Source: Roseateles sp.
Lineage (GTDB): Bacteria; Pseudomonadota; Gammaproteobacteria; Burkholderiales; Burkholderiaceae_C
DNA: 64,000 nucleotides
NCBI RefSeq assembly: GCF_019237615.1
Contig: NZ_JAFAGT010000012.1
Coordinates: 1 to 64,000, forward strand
Direction: 5' to 3'
The notes beneath the pieces are model-generated. The model was given only the letters and a program-made list of their open reading frames with translations. It searched no databases and was not told the DNA's origin. Both the position numbers and the translations under genes were made by a program. This document shows positions 1 through 8,339 of the stretch, one piece after another; positions within the stretch are counted from its first letter, which is position 1; each line of letters opens with the position of its first letter.

Positions 1-2
1 AG

Positions 3-173
3 CTTGTCGAGCGCCTGCTGCTGCTGGCCGAGCGCATGAGCCCCAAGCAACTGGCCACTTCCAAGCGCGCGCCCAAGGCGGCACAAGCCAGGGGCTATGT
101 CGAAGGCTCCATTGCTCGCTCCCATGTCTCCACCGCCCGTGTGCTCAAACTAGCCCTCGGGAAAAGACCTTGA
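3..173 (+). pseudogene. C-terminal tail of a transposase-like gene (left edge)
   Basis: An open frame enters from the left edge and stops with TGA at 171-173, giving 56 residues. The tail is basic and ends in a segment with HVSTARVLKLAL, a style I associate with C-termini of IS4-type DDE transposases. No catalytic residue is inside the window, so the family is a guess. The reverse-transcriptase frame of the neighbouring group II intron becomes readable directly after this stop. That leaves no room for a normal IS end plus intact flanking sequence unless the terminal repeat lies within about 174-190. It could equally be the end of another mobile-element gene. Confidence 0.35.
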
Positions 174-894
174 AAGGGATGGCTCTCAGGGCACGCCGCA
201 AGGCGGGCCGCTGTCGCCGCTGCTGTCGAACATCCTGTTGACCGTTCTGGACCGCGAACTGGAGCGGCGCGGACTGGACTTCTGCCGGTACGCGGACGAC
301 TGCAACATCTATGTGTCGAGCGAGCGGGCGGGGCTACGCATCATGGCCGGGATGACGAAGTTCCGGTGGGAACAACTGAAGCCCACCGTGAATGCGGCCA
401 AAAGCGCGGTTGCGCGGCCCTGGGAGCGCAAGTTCCTGGGCTACAGCGTGACCGCGCACAAGGAGACCCGTCTGAGGATCGCACCGGAAAGCCTTGCACA
501 CCTGCGGGCACGGGTCACAGACCTGTGTCTGAAAGGGCGCGGGCAACGACTGGAGCGGACCATCGAGCAGCTCCGACCGGTCCTGCGGGGTTGGATGAAC
601 TACTTCCAGCACACGCAGGGACGACGCGCACTCGAAGAGCTGGACATATGGGTGAGGCGCCGGATGCGTGTCATTGCCTGGAGACAGTGGAAGCGCCCAG
701 GCACACGGGCATCGCGCTTGCGCGCGCTCGGCTTGGACGCGCACCGCGCGTGGAAGTCGAGCGTCAATGGGCGCGGGCCGTGGTGGAACGCCGGGGCTAA
801 ACACATGGTGGCCGCAATGCCGCCGAAGCACCTCGCCAACATGGGGCTGGTCTCGCTGGTGGCCCTCCACCAGCAACTCCAGTGTCGTACTTGA
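172..894 (+). pseudogene. ltrA: Group II intron reverse transcriptase/maturase, N-terminally truncated
   Basis: The frame reads GTPQGGPLSPLLSNILL (190 onward), then the catalytic YADD in RYADDCNIYV at about 292-321, then FLGYSV. The group II maturase X domain follows, with the LRGWMNYFQ signature around 580-610. These are the RT motifs from the palm YADD onward plus the maturase domain. The finger motifs RT0-RT3 are absent, and there is no HNH endonuclease domain at the C-terminus. Translation could in principle begin at TTG 238, but the product would lack half of the polymerase. It is a fragment, interrupted at about 172-190 where it meets the transposase-like tail. Confidence 0.8.
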
Positions 895-964
895 GCCGCC
901 GGATGCGGACCCGCACGTCCGGTGGTGTGAGCGGGCTGAGGGGGCACCCCTCACCCGACTCGAT
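174..964 (+). mobile_element. 5'-truncated group II intron
   Basis: The segment holds the 3' half of a group II intron: the distal part of the intron-encoded reverse transcriptase (to 894), followed at once by sequence that folds like intron domains V and VI. RNA domains I-III and the N-terminal half of the protein are missing, so it should not splice or move by itself. The left boundary is placed after the stop of the transposase-like tail. The right boundary near 964 is estimated from the end of the domain VI-like hairpin and may be off by several bases. Confidence 0.7.
893..960 (+). ncRNA. Group II intron domains V and VI
   Basis: Right after the RT stop, GAGCCGCCGG (893-902) pairs with CCGGTGGTGT (919-928) using several G-U pairs. 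The upper stem TGCG/CGCA lies inside. The conserved AGC triad of domain V is at 894-896. The next hairpin, with GGGCTGAGGGG-type and CCCCTCACCC-type arms (about 933-955), fits domain VI. The position directly 3' of a maturase gene is the standard arrangement. The exact 3' splice site cannot be fixed without the rest of the intron. Confidence 0.6.
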
Positions 965-992
965 CCGGCGCAACTTAGGGGGGTGTGTTGCC

Positions 993-998
993 TACAAT
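993..998 (+). promoter_or_regulatory. Putative -10 element (TACAAT) for the gsp operon
   Basis: TACAAT sits 32 bases before the ATG at 1030, which would place transcription start near 1005. No convincing -35 is seen at the expected spacing (around 970-976, CAACTT-like). The -35 region lies just 3' of the estimated intron end, so the intron borders the promoter rather than splitting it. Confidence 0.35.
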
Positions 999-1029
999 GC
1001 CGGCTGCCCTGAAAGTCAAAGACTGGAAT

Positions 1030-1494
1030 ATGCCTCTGTCAAGCGATCGACCCTTCCTGATGCGCCGGGCTGCCGGCTTCACCCTGCTTGAAATGCTGGT
1101 GGTGCTGGTCATCATTGGCCTGCTGGCCGGCCTGGTTGGCCCGCGCCTGTTCTCCAAGGTGGATCAGTCCAAGGTCACGACGACCACCACCCAGGTCAAG
1201 ATGCTTCGTGGCGCTGTGGAGAGTCTTAGGCTGGACATAGGCCGCTACCCCACGCCCGAGGAGGGGCTGAGCCTGCTGTCCAAAGCGCCGGCCGATGCCG
1301 CGCTGGCGGCGCGTTGGCGCGGCCCGTATCTCGATGGCGCCTTGCCCGAGGATCCTTGGGGTCATCCCTATCAATATGCCGTGCCGGGTGCTGATGGCCA
1401 GCCATTTGCGCTGTATTCCTTTGGTGCCGATGGCAAACGTGGTGGCAGTGGCGATGCGGCCGATATTGGTGTCCTCCCGGCCAGCCAGCCCTGA
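1030..1494 (+). CDS. gspG: Type II secretion major pseudopilin GspG
   Basis: The protein is the major pseudopilin of the T2SS inner-membrane pseudopilus. It has a type III (prepilin) leader ending RRAAG before FTLLEMLVVLVIIGL: cleavage falls after Gly16 and Glu21 is the conserved Glu+5. The C-terminal YSFGADGKRGG segment matches the calcium-binding loop of the GspG family, and 154 residues is a normal length. I chose ATG 1030 because a TACAAT -10 lies at 993-998. ATG 1060 (leader MRRAAG) is equally possible, and upstream in-frame starts at 985/997 fall into the promoter. It is the first gene of the operon, just downstream of the truncated group II intron. Confidence 0.92.
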   Translation: MPLSSDRPFLMRRAAGFTLLEMLVVLVIIGLLAGLVGPRLFSKVDQSKVTTTTTQVKMLRGAVESLRLDIGRYPTPEEGLSLLSKAPADAALAARWRGPYLDGALPEDPWGHPYQYAVPGADGQPFALYSFGADGKRGGSGDAADIGVLPASQP

Positions 1495-1531
1495 TGCCGC
1501 GCTGAGCGTTGGGGCTTTCCGATCCCATCCC

Positions 1532-1921
1532 ATGCCGCGGCAACATCAGCGCGGTTTTACGCTGCTCGAACTGTTGGTGGTGCTGGCCCTGATTGGCCTC
1601 GTTGCCGGCGTCTCGCTGCCCGCCGCGGGGCGTTGGCTGGATGCGGTGCGCGAGCGCGGCTGGCGGCAGGAGTTGCACGCCTCCCTGACGGCACTGCCGT
1701 TGGCGGCGTTCCGACAGGGCCGCCCGACGCGGCTTGAGGCCAAGGACGTGCGGGCCCTTGTCGCCGACATGCCGGCAGACTTGGCCGTGGAGCTCAGTGC
1801 GCCGCTGATCTACAGCGCGCGCGGCCTGGCCGAGCCGGCCGAAGTGCGCCTGCGCGATGCCCAGGGCCGCGTCAGCGTCTGGCGCATCGAGGCGGGCACG
1901 GGGCGGGTCATTGCGCCATGA
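1532..1921 (+). CDS. gspH: Type II secretion minor pseudopilin GspH
   Basis: The protein has 129 residues with a prepilin N-terminus, MPRQHQRG then FTLLELLVVLALIG, with Glu at +5. GspH is a minor pseudopilin at the tip of the pseudopilus. The assignment to H rather than another minor pseudopilin rests on size, on the PAAGRWLDAVRERGWRQEL stretch after the hydrophobic helix, and on its place between gspG and gspI. The gap to gspG is 37 bases. The stop overlaps the next start as ATGA, so translation is coupled to gspI. Confidence 0.85.
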   Translation: MPRQHQRGFTLLELLVVLALIGLVAGVSLPAAGRWLDAVRERGWRQELHASLTALPLAAFRQGRPTRLEAKDVRALVADMPADLAVELSAPLIYSARGLAEPAEVRLRDAQGRVSVWRIEAGTGRVIAP

Positions 1922-2376
1922 GGCTGACTCGGCATGTGCGCGCTGCGCGCGGGTTTGGCCTACTGGAGGCGCTGGTTGCACTGGTGCTGCTGGCCGGCAC
2001 GGGGGCGGCGTTGTTTGCCTGGATCGGCCAGAACACCCGCGACGCGTCCCGGCTGGAAGAGGCGCGGGCGCGTGCTGCGCTGCGGCTCCAGGCGCTGGCG
2101 CTGCTGGAGTCCGTCAACCCGCAGGTCGATCCGCAGGGCGAGCGCGCCATTGCCGGGTTGCAGTTGCGTTGGACGTCAGAGCAGACCGAGCTGCGGCGTC
2201 CGAGTGTGCCGACGCAGGCGATGGAGCCTTTGCGTTGGAAGGTGGCGCTCTACCGCGTGAAAGCTCATGCCCGACAGGTGGCGACGGGGGCCAGCGTGGA
2301 TTTCGAGGTGATGCTGCCGGGCCTGGAGGATCTGGCCAAGGCCAGTGCGACCAGTCCCGCGGTGGCTGGGCCATGA
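1918..2376 (+). CDS. gspI: Type II secretion minor pseudopilin GspI
   Basis: The protein has 152 residues with prepilin motif RAARG then FGLLEALVALVLLAGTG. Glu17 is at +5 and Phe-Gly replaces the usual Phe-Thr at +1/+2. GspI nucleates the GspI-J-K tip complex. The aromatic/charged C-terminal half, with LRWTSEQTE and a final strand near FEVMLPGLEDL, fits the family fold. It overlaps gspH (ATGA at 1918) and gspJ (ATGA at 2373), indicating one translationally coupled operon. Confidence 0.88.
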   Translation: MRLTRHVRAARGFGLLEALVALVLLAGTGAALFAWIGQNTRDASRLEEARARAALRLQALALLESVNPQVDPQGERAIAGLQLRWTSEQTELRRPSVPTQAMEPLRWKVALYRVKAHARQVATGASVDFEVMLPGLEDLAKASATSPAVAGP

Positions 2377-2990
2377 CGCGAGGGGGGCTTGGCTTGCAGC
2401 GGGGTTTCACGCTGCTGGAGACGCTGGTCACGCTGGTGTTGGTGGCGCTGGTTGCGGGTGTGCTGTTCGAGGCGCTCTACCAGCTGGGTCGGCTCGAACA
2501 GCGCCTTGGCAACGGACAGTTGATGGCGCAGACCTCGCGTTTGCGCGAGATCTGGCTGCAGGAGACGCTGGAAGGGATGCAGGCCGGCGCCAAGGATTCA
2601 TCCGAGCGCTTCCGGGGGGGCGCGCGCGAACTACAGGGGCTTAGTAGCTTGGCGCCCCGGGCGCTGGCTGACGGCCCGCAACTCGTCGAACTGCGACTGC
2701 GCCGCGCGCCTGACCGGGACGAGACTGAGTTGCTGCTCGGTTTTCCGGCGCTCGACCCCGCGGCCGCGTCTGCGCTGGTGTTGTTGCACTGGCCTGGGGA
2801 CCGGGGGCGGTGGCTATACCTGGACGAGGCGGGCGAATGGCAACAGACCTGGCCGCCGGCGCTGGGCGCTGCCCCGGCGCTGCCCAGGGCGATTGCGTTG
2901 GACCGTGGCGACGATCTCGTCGTGCTGGCGACCTTGGCGGCGCCAGGCGAAGCCCTGGGGCGGCGGCTGGACAAGGACCGGCTGCCATGA
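2373..2990 (+). CDS. gspJ: Type II secretion minor pseudopilin GspJ
   Basis: The protein has 205 residues. The N-terminus MTRGGLGLQRG then FTLLETLVTLVLVALVAG is a prepilin leader with Glu16 at +5. It is longer than GspH/I, as expected for GspJ, which pairs with GspI and GspK at the pseudopilus tip. The start at 2373 overlaps the gspI stop. A longer frame runs upstream from 1857 but has no prepilin signal, so the internal ATG is preferred. The stop overlaps the gspK start at 2987. Confidence 0.87.
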   Translation: MTRGGLGLQRGFTLLETLVTLVLVALVAGVLFEALYQLGRLEQRLGNGQLMAQTSRLREIWLQETLEGMQAGAKDSSERFRGGARELQGLSSLAPRALADGPQLVELRLRRAPDRDETELLLGFPALDPAAASALVLLHWPGDRGRWLYLDEAGEWQQTWPPALGAAPALPRAIALDRGDDLVVLATLAAPGEALGRRLDKDRLP

Positions 2991-4069
2991 GGGCGGGCGT
3001 GAGGCCGGTCATGAGGTGCGGTGGTCGCCGTGGCGAGCGTGGGTATGTGCTGCTGTTCGTGACGGTGTCGCTGGCGGTGATTGCGCTGGTGGCGGCCCGG
3101 TTTGCGTTGCGCATCGAGGCATTGCGAGAGCAGGCGGCGAGTCTGCAGGGCTATGCGGAAGCCAGGGTGGCGGCTGTGAGTGCGCGATCGATGGCCCTCT
3201 ATTGGCTGAGCACAAGGCCGATTGGGCTGGCCAGTGCGGGGTTTCTGGATGAGGCGCCGTTGGTGCTGGACGGCCGGCCCTACGGTCTGTCCGGTGGCGT
3301 GCAGGTGCAGGTGCAGGATGCTCGCGGCCTGCTGTCCGCCAATGCGCCGGATCATGCGGCCTGGACGAACGCGCTGCGTTCGGCCGGCGCTTCGCCGGAC
3401 GATGCGGCGGCCATGATCGACGTGCTGGAGGACTACACCGACATCGACAACCTGCGCCGCCTCAACGGGGCCGAGGCGGCTGACTACCTGGCGCTGGGCC
3501 TGCAGCCGCCGCGCAACGATTGGCTGCTGTCGGTGGATGAGGTTGAGCGAATGCTGGTGTGGCGCAGGCTACCGGACGTGCGCCAACGCATGAAACCCTG
3601 GCTGAGTGTGCGCCGGGACCCGCTCTTCAATCCCAATACCGCGCCGCTGGAGCTGCTCCAGGCGATCTGGCCCCAGGTCGGCGCCGACCAATGGACCCTG
3701 TTTCAGACGCTGCGTCGTCAGGGGCCGTTTGCCGATGCCGCCGCGGCTACCGCGGCGACTGGCATCCCTTTCACGGCGGCCGAGAACCTGTTGTTCCATG
3801 CAAGTAATGCGGTCCGAATCACGGTGCGCGCGCCCGGTCTTCCGCAGGCCCTTGAGTACAATGTGCTGCTTATGCCGGCGGGGAATTACGCGCCGTGGTG
3901 GATTCACGAAATCCGCTTTTCCCAAAGCCTCGTGCCGGTCGCGGGGCAGCCCGAAAACGGCTCCGAACGTATAGATGCCTTCGCCACTGCTGTCAGCACT
4001 GCAACGCCGTTTCCGACTCCCAGCCGGGCCGTCGCTGTCCCCGGAAAAGGCACCCAGCCTGCGCCGTGA
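2987..4069 (+). CDS. gspK: Type II secretion minor pseudopilin GspK
   Basis: The protein has 360 residues, the long tip pseudopilin. The leader ends GERG before YVLLFVTVSLAVIALVA. The +5 position is Phe rather than Glu, the known GspK peculiarity. The central domain has a helix-hairpin-helix-like element with NPNTAPLELLQAIWPQ (about 208-223), characteristic of GspK. The ATG at 2987 overlaps the gspJ stop; ATG 3011 is an alternative with a shorter leader. The 3' end overlaps gspL by about 95 bases in another frame, an unusually large overlap for this operon. Confidence 0.9.
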   Translation: MRAGVRPVMRCGGRRGERGYVLLFVTVSLAVIALVAARFALRIEALREQAASLQGYAEARVAAVSARSMALYWLSTRPIGLASAGFLDEAPLVLDGRPYGLSGGVQVQVQDARGLLSANAPDHAAWTNALRSAGASPDDAAAMIDVLEDYTDIDNLRRLNGAEAADYLALGLQPPRNDWLLSVDEVERMLVWRRLPDVRQRMKPWLSVRRDPLFNPNTAPLELLQAIWPQVGADQWTLFQTLRRQGPFADAAAATAATGIPFTAAENLLFHASNAVRITVRAPGLPQALEYNVLLMPAGNYAPWWIHEIRFSQSLVPVAGQPENGSERIDAFATAVSTATPFPTPSRAVAVPGKGTQPAP

Positions 4070-5177
4070 AGGCCCCAGCGTTCCCGACGGTCTGCGCATC
4101 GGGCGTTCGGCTGCCTGGATCGTGGCTCGCAGTGTCTCCCGCTATCGATGCATTGACCTCGCCGGCGTGCCGACGGCGGATCGCGTCAGTGCCTTGCGTG
4201 CGCAACTGACGGCCTGGCAGCCGTTTCCCGCCAGCGACTATCTCATCGACATGAATGGCGGGCAGGCCCAGGTGTTCGCGTTGAGCCGGGAGGCGCGTGA
4301 GAGCCTGCCCCAGGCTCGGGCACTCTGGCCGGAAACGCTGCTGCATCCGGTGGGTGATGACGGCCTGAGATTGGTTGCCTGCCTGGAGGGCGTCGAAGGC
4401 CAGTGCTGGCGCGCCGGCGTGCTGCACAGCAGCCGCTGGTGGGCGGCCCGGCCAGTGGATGCCGAGTGGCAAGACTTTGCGAGGCAGGCACAGGCCGAAT
4501 GCATGTCGGTGCCGGAGGTGCAGGAGCTGCCCTGGCAGCGTCCGCGGCGTGCGCTGGCTACGCTGGATGGGCTCCAGCAGCGTTTGCAAGGTCAGGAGCG
4601 GCTGATTGGCGGGGCGCTGGCAGTGGCGCTCGCGGGAGGCTCGGCCGTGGTGGCACATGGGGCCTGGGATGCGTTCCAGGCGCGGGATTCGGGGCAAGCC
4701 GAACTGCAGGCGGTCAGGGATGACGTGGCGCCGGTGCTAGCAGCACGTGACCGGGCGCTGGCAGACGCCGATCGCGCCGCGGCCCTCGTGCGCCAATTGC
4801 AGGCACCATCGCCGCTCGAGGTGCTGGGCCAACTGAATCAGTTGTTGCCGCCGGCAGGGCGGCTCAAGGAATTCGAGCTTCGCGCGGGCTTGGTCAAGCT
4901 GGGGTTGGACCTGCCGCCCGACGTGACCCGGGCGAAGCTGGTCGGGGACCTGGAGGCGGGAGGCTGGTTCACGCAGGTCGCCGAGGTGAAGGATGGCGCC
5001 GGCCGTGGGGGTGTCGTGCTCGAAATGAAGCTCAGCGGGCCTCGGCCTCCTGATCGCGCCGGCATGGATGCCGGCCTCACGCGCTCCGCCGGCGATGTGC
5101 CGGCAGGCCCTCCGTCGATCGACCTGGGCCTGCTCCCCGGGGCGGCAGGCTCCGCACCGCGCGGGGGCAAGCCTTGA
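3975..5177 (+). CDS. gspL: Type II secretion inner-membrane protein GspL
   Basis: The protein has 400 residues: a cytoplasmic actin-like domain (about 1-205), one transmembrane helix (about 209-229, rich in Ala/Gly/Val) and a periplasmic ferredoxin-like domain. The layout is that of GspL, which docks the ATPase GspE to the inner-membrane platform and binds GspM. Sequence conservation in the cytoplasmic domain looks weak, so the name leans on topology and on the position between gspK and gspM. The start at 3975 lies well inside gspK; no later in-frame ATG keeps the whole cytoplasmic domain. The C-terminal 50 residues are Pro/Gly-rich and probably disordered. Confidence 0.8.
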   Translation: MPSPLLSALQRRFRLPAGPSLSPEKAPSLRREGPSVPDGLRIGRSAAWIVARSVSRYRCIDLAGVPTADRVSALRAQLTAWQPFPASDYLIDMNGGQAQVFALSREARESLPQARALWPETLLHPVGDDGLRLVACLEGVEGQCWRAGVLHSSRWWAARPVDAEWQDFARQAQAECMSVPEVQELPWQRPRRALATLDGLQQRLQGQERLIGGALAVALAGGSAVVAHGAWDAFQARDSGQAELQAVRDDVAPVLAARDRALADADRAAALVRQLQAPSPLEVLGQLNQLLPPAGRLKEFELRAGLVKLGLDLPPDVTRAKLVGDLEAGGWFTQVAEVKDGAGRGGVVLEMKLSGPRPPDRAGMDAGLTRSAGDVPAGPPSIDLGLLPGAAGSAPRGGKP

Positions 5178-5755
5178 GCCCGCTGCTGACGGCCTGGCGA
5201 CAGGCCCGCGAGGAGTGGCGCGCCAATGCGCGCTTGCGCATTGGCGTCGTCGCCGTCGTGGCGGTGTTGTGGCTGTGGGGCCTGTTGGTGTTGCAGGATC
5301 AGGCGGCCGAGTGGCGTGTGGAAACCGATGTCGCTCAACAGGAGCTGCTGCGGATCAAGCCGCTGCGCGCGGCGACGCAATGGACACAGCGTGCCGATGA
5401 CGCCCGCAAGCATCTGGAGGCCGCGCAGTCCATGGTGTGGTCTGCCTCCAGCCAGGGTCTGCTGGAGGCCGACCTGCAGGACATCCTGCGCCAGTGGTGC
5501 GAGAAGGCAGGTCTGCCCGTGCGAGAGCTTGCATTGGGCGCGCCAGGTGAATCGGGCCTCCCCGGGGTCTCGGTGCTGAGGGTGCGCCTGACGGTGGACT
5601 TCAACCGGCTGGCCCTGATGGGCCTGCTGTCGGAAATCAATCACTCGCCCAAGCTGATGATGGTCGAATCGCTGCACATCAAGTCGCAGGCTCAGCCGGC
5701 GCGGGCCGAACTGGAGATCAAGGTCTTGTTCAGGCCAGAGGAGCGCAAGCCTTGA
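5174..5755 (+). CDS. gspM: Type II secretion protein GspM
   Basis: The protein has 193 residues: a short cytoplasmic N-terminus, one transmembrane helix (about 22-42, VVAVVAVLWLWGLLVL), a coiled-coil-like stretch and a small periplasmic domain ending in a strand ELEIKVLFRP. This is the GspM plan, the partner of GspL in the inner-membrane platform. The start codon is TTG at 5174, overlapping the gspL stop as TTGA. The next gene starts in the same way, so both are translated by coupling with weak starts. Confidence 0.82.
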   Translation: MSPLLTAWRQAREEWRANARLRIGVVAVVAVLWLWGLLVLQDQAAEWRVETDVAQQELLRIKPLRAATQWTQRADDARKHLEAAQSMVWSASSQGLLEADLQDILRQWCEKAGLPVRELALGAPGESGLPGVSVLRVRLTVDFNRLALMGLLSEINHSPKLMMVESLHIKSQAQPARAELEIKVLFRPEERKP

Positions 5756-6207
5756 TCGCCGCCTGGTTTGCTGATGGGCGCCGTTTCGGCCTGACTGTCC
5801 TGACCGCCGTTGGTGTGGGCTGGCTCGCCGCCCCCCCTGCGCCGGACGTGCCTGCCGTGGTGCAGGTCCGCAGCGATGCCTGGGCACTGCCTGCGTTGCC
5901 CAGGCCGAGCGATCAGGTCACGCTGGCGGCGCAGCTTGCCGGTGCGCCGATGTGGGGGCCGGATGAGCTCAAGAAGGCCGCCGAGGCGCCGCCCGAGGAC
6001 TTGCGCTGGCGTCTGGCGGGTTTGTACGGCAAGGGGCGCCAAGGTGGTGTGCTGGTGCTGTTCGAAGACCCGCAGAAGCTGCCCCAGCGCCTGAAGGTGG
6101 GCGACAAGCTACCCGATGGGCAGGTGATCGAAGCCATCGAAGGCAATCAAGTCGCCGTGCGCGACAAGAAGAAGCGCTCCCTGATTGGAGTCGAATCCCG
6201 TGAATAG
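5752..6207 (+). CDS. gspC: Short GspC/XpsN-like T2SS protein (HR domain only)
   Basis: The protein has 151 residues: an N-terminal transmembrane segment (about 12-27), a linker, and a C-terminal domain with WRLAGLYGKGRQGGVLVLF and LKVGDKLPDGQVIEAIEG. That pattern is typical of the homology region (HR) of GspC, which contacts the secretin in the periplasm. There is no PDZ or coiled-coil domain after it, so the protein is much shorter than classical GspC. The place between gspM and gspD matches the XpsN position in Xanthomonas-type operons. The start is TTG, overlapping the gspM stop as TTGA. Confidence 0.7.
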   Translation: MIAAWFADGRRFGLTVLTAVGVGWLAAPPAPDVPAVVQVRSDAWALPALPRPSDQVTLAAQLAGAPMWGPDELKKAAEAPPEDLRWRLAGLYGKGRQGGVLVLFEDPQKLPQRLKVGDKLPDGQVIEAIEGNQVAVRDKKKRSLIGVESRE

Positions 6208-8335
6208 AGTCCCTTTTCCCATTACGCCGCGTGTCGCGCTGGTCACCGCGTTGGCCGGCTTGTTGACGGCTTGCACAACCGTGCCGGAGCCCAGCATCCC
6301 GCCCAGTCTGCCTTTGCCAGCGTCTGCCCAGGCGGCCTCTGCCGCGGAGGCCGGCGCGGGGCGGGCAGGGGAGTTGACGGTCACGCCACTGCCGCAGCCG
6401 CCCATCAAGCCGCCGTCGGCCAAGAGCCTGCAGCGCGACGCACAGGATCGGGCCCAGAAGGAAACGGCAGCAGCCAATGAGGAGATTGCCGCCATCAACC
6501 TCCAGCAGGTGCCCCTGGGGACCTTCGTGCAGGTGGTGTTTGCCGAGATCCTGAAGCGCAATGTCAATGTGGACGCTGCCGTGCTGGCCCGCAAGGACCT
6601 CGTGACGTTCCGCAGCGGCACGGCCCAGCCGGCCGTGCAGATGCAGCAGGCGGCCACGCTGCTGCTCAAGAGCTACGGTATTGCCGTGGTGGACGTGGGC
6701 GGGCTGGTGCGTGTGCTGCCCGACAACGCGCAGCTGGGCAACCTGCCGGAGATCCGCCGCACGGATGCGGCGCCGACGTCGCCGTTGCCGCTGCGCCCGG
6801 TCTTCTACCTGATCGAGTTGCAGGCCGTGCGGCAGACCGACGTGGCCGGCTGGCTCAAGACGCTCTTCGGCGGGCGGGTGCAGGTGCAGGAGGACATCGG
6901 CAGGAATGCGTTGTTGCTGAGTGGCACGCCCGATAACGTCGAGGCCGCCCTCGAGGCCTTGCGCGTGCTGGACCAGCCGTTGATGGCCGGCCGCAAGAGC
7001 GTGGCGCTCTCGCCCGCGTATTGGTCGGCGGACGACTTGGCGCGCCGCCTCAACGAGGTGTTGACGGCACAGGGCTATGCCGTGGCGCCGCTGGGCCAGC
7101 TGGGGCAGCAGGGCGGTATCCGCTATCCGGTGGTGCTGCTGCCGGTGTCGGGCGTGAACCAGGTCTACGTCTTTGCCGGCTCCGACGAGGTGCTCCAGCA
7201 CGTCACCACCTGGGCACGCACGCTGGACCGCCCCAACGAGCGCGGCATCGGCAAGAACTATTTCACCTACCAGGTGAAGCACAAGGACGCGGCCGAGCTC
7301 GCCAAGACGCTGGAGCAACTGCTGTCGGGCAACCGCCTCAAGAGTGGCGGAGCCGCCGCCACGGGCGCTGCCGCCGGCGCGGCGGCAGCCGGTTCAGGCC
7401 AGTCGTCACGGCCGACGTCGGTTGTCGTGGACCAGGCCTCGAACATGCTGATCTTCCAAGTCGATGCGGACGAGTACTCGCAGATCGGTGCGTTGCTGCA
7501 GACGCTGGACCGCCCGGCCAAGGCGGCGCTGATCGAGGTGACCGTGGCGGAGCTGTCCCTGACGGACACCAGCCAGCTCGGTGTCGAATGGCTGGCTACA
7601 AAGTTGTTGTCCAGCGGGGCGACCGTGATCGGCGGCACGGCGGGCGGGTTGTCCATCGGCTCCGGGGGCGCGACCTTCCGCGTGCTTGACACGGTCGGCG
7701 GCGTTCGCGCCACTTTGAATGCACTCGCGTCCAACAACCAGGCCACCATCCTGTCCAGCCCGCGAATACAGGCCCGCAATGGCGAGATGGCCACCATGCA
7801 GGTCGGCCAGGAGGTGCCCATCATCACCAGCCAGCTCAACACCGGCCAGCTGGCTTCGGCGACGGGCAGTGGGGGCAATCAGGTGCTGCAGACCGTGCAA
7901 TACCGTACGACCGGCGTGATCCTGAGAGTCAAGCCCGTGATCCATTCTGGCGACCAGATTGATCTGGAGGTGCAGCAGGAGGTGAGCGCCGCGGCCCAGA
8001 CCAATACGGGCGTCAACACGTCGCCCACCTTCAGCACGCGCAAGCTGGAGACCAAGCTCACGCTGAAGAACGGCTCGACCGTGCTGATGGGCGGCCTGAT
8101 CTCCAATGATGGCTCCGAGGGCTCGGCAGGCATCCCCCTGCTCAAGGACATTCCGGTTGTCGGCAACCTCTTCAAGACGCAGACAAAGACCGGGACGCGC
8201 CGCGAGCTGGTGGTGCTGATCACGCCCTACATCCTGAGCGACAACCATGACGCGGAGAGCGTGACCGACGCCTTCCGCCGCATGCTCGGCCCCTGGGCGC
8301 AGCCTGTGGGCACGCCCGTCAAATCGGGCAACTGA
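6200..8335 (+). CDS. gspD: Type II secretion outer-membrane secretin GspD (lipoprotein)
   Basis: The protein is the secretin that forms the outer-membrane channel, about 711 residues. It has a signal peptide with lipobox LLTAC, a periplasmic N0-N3 region with repeated ring-building domains, and the secretin core at the C-terminus. The core includes the VPIITSQL stretch, STRKLETKLTLKNGSTVLMGGLI and GIPLLKDIPVVGNLF, the secretin family signature. An Ala/Gly-rich loop (about 395-410) interrupts the N3 domain. I prefer GTG 6200 because GGAG lies nine bases upstream; TTG 6185 is in frame. The start overlaps the end of the gspC-like gene. Confidence 0.93.
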   Translation: MNRVPFPITPRVALVTALAGLLTACTTVPEPSIPPSLPLPASAQAASAAEAGAGRAGELTVTPLPQPPIKPPSAKSLQRDAQDRAQKETAAANEEIAAINLQQVPLGTFVQVVFAEILKRNVNVDAAVLARKDLVTFRSGTAQPAVQMQQAATLLLKSYGIAVVDVGGLVRVLPDNAQLGNLPEIRRTDAAPTSPLPLRPVFYLIELQAVRQTDVAGWLKTLFGGRVQVQEDIGRNALLLSGTPDNVEAALEALRVLDQPLMAGRKSVALSPAYWSADDLARRLNEVLTAQGYAVAPLGQLGQQGGIRYPVVLLPVSGVNQVYVFAGSDEVLQHVTTWARTLDRPNERGIGKNYFTYQVKHKDAAELAKTLEQLLSGNRLKSGGAAATGAAAGAAAAGSGQSSRPTSVVVDQASNMLIFQVDADEYSQIGALLQTLDRPAKAALIEVTVAELSLTDTSQLGVEWLATKLLSSGATVIGGTAGGLSIGSGGATFRVLDTVGGVRATLNALASNNQATILSSPRIQARNGEMATMQVGQEVPIITSQLNTGQLASATGSGGNQVLQTVQYRTTGVILRVKPVIHSGDQIDLEVQQEVSAAAQTNTGVNTSPTFSTRKLETKLTLKNGSTVLMGGLISNDGSEGSAGIPLLKDIPVVGNLFKTQTKTGTRRELVVLITPYILSDNHDAESVTDAFRRMLGPWAQPVGTPVKSGN

Positions 8336-8339
8336 CACC

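Noticed and set aside
334..954. Minus-strand frame opposite the intron reverse transcriptase
   Set aside because: It is fully antisense to a gene with clear RT motifs and to the domain V/VI RNA.
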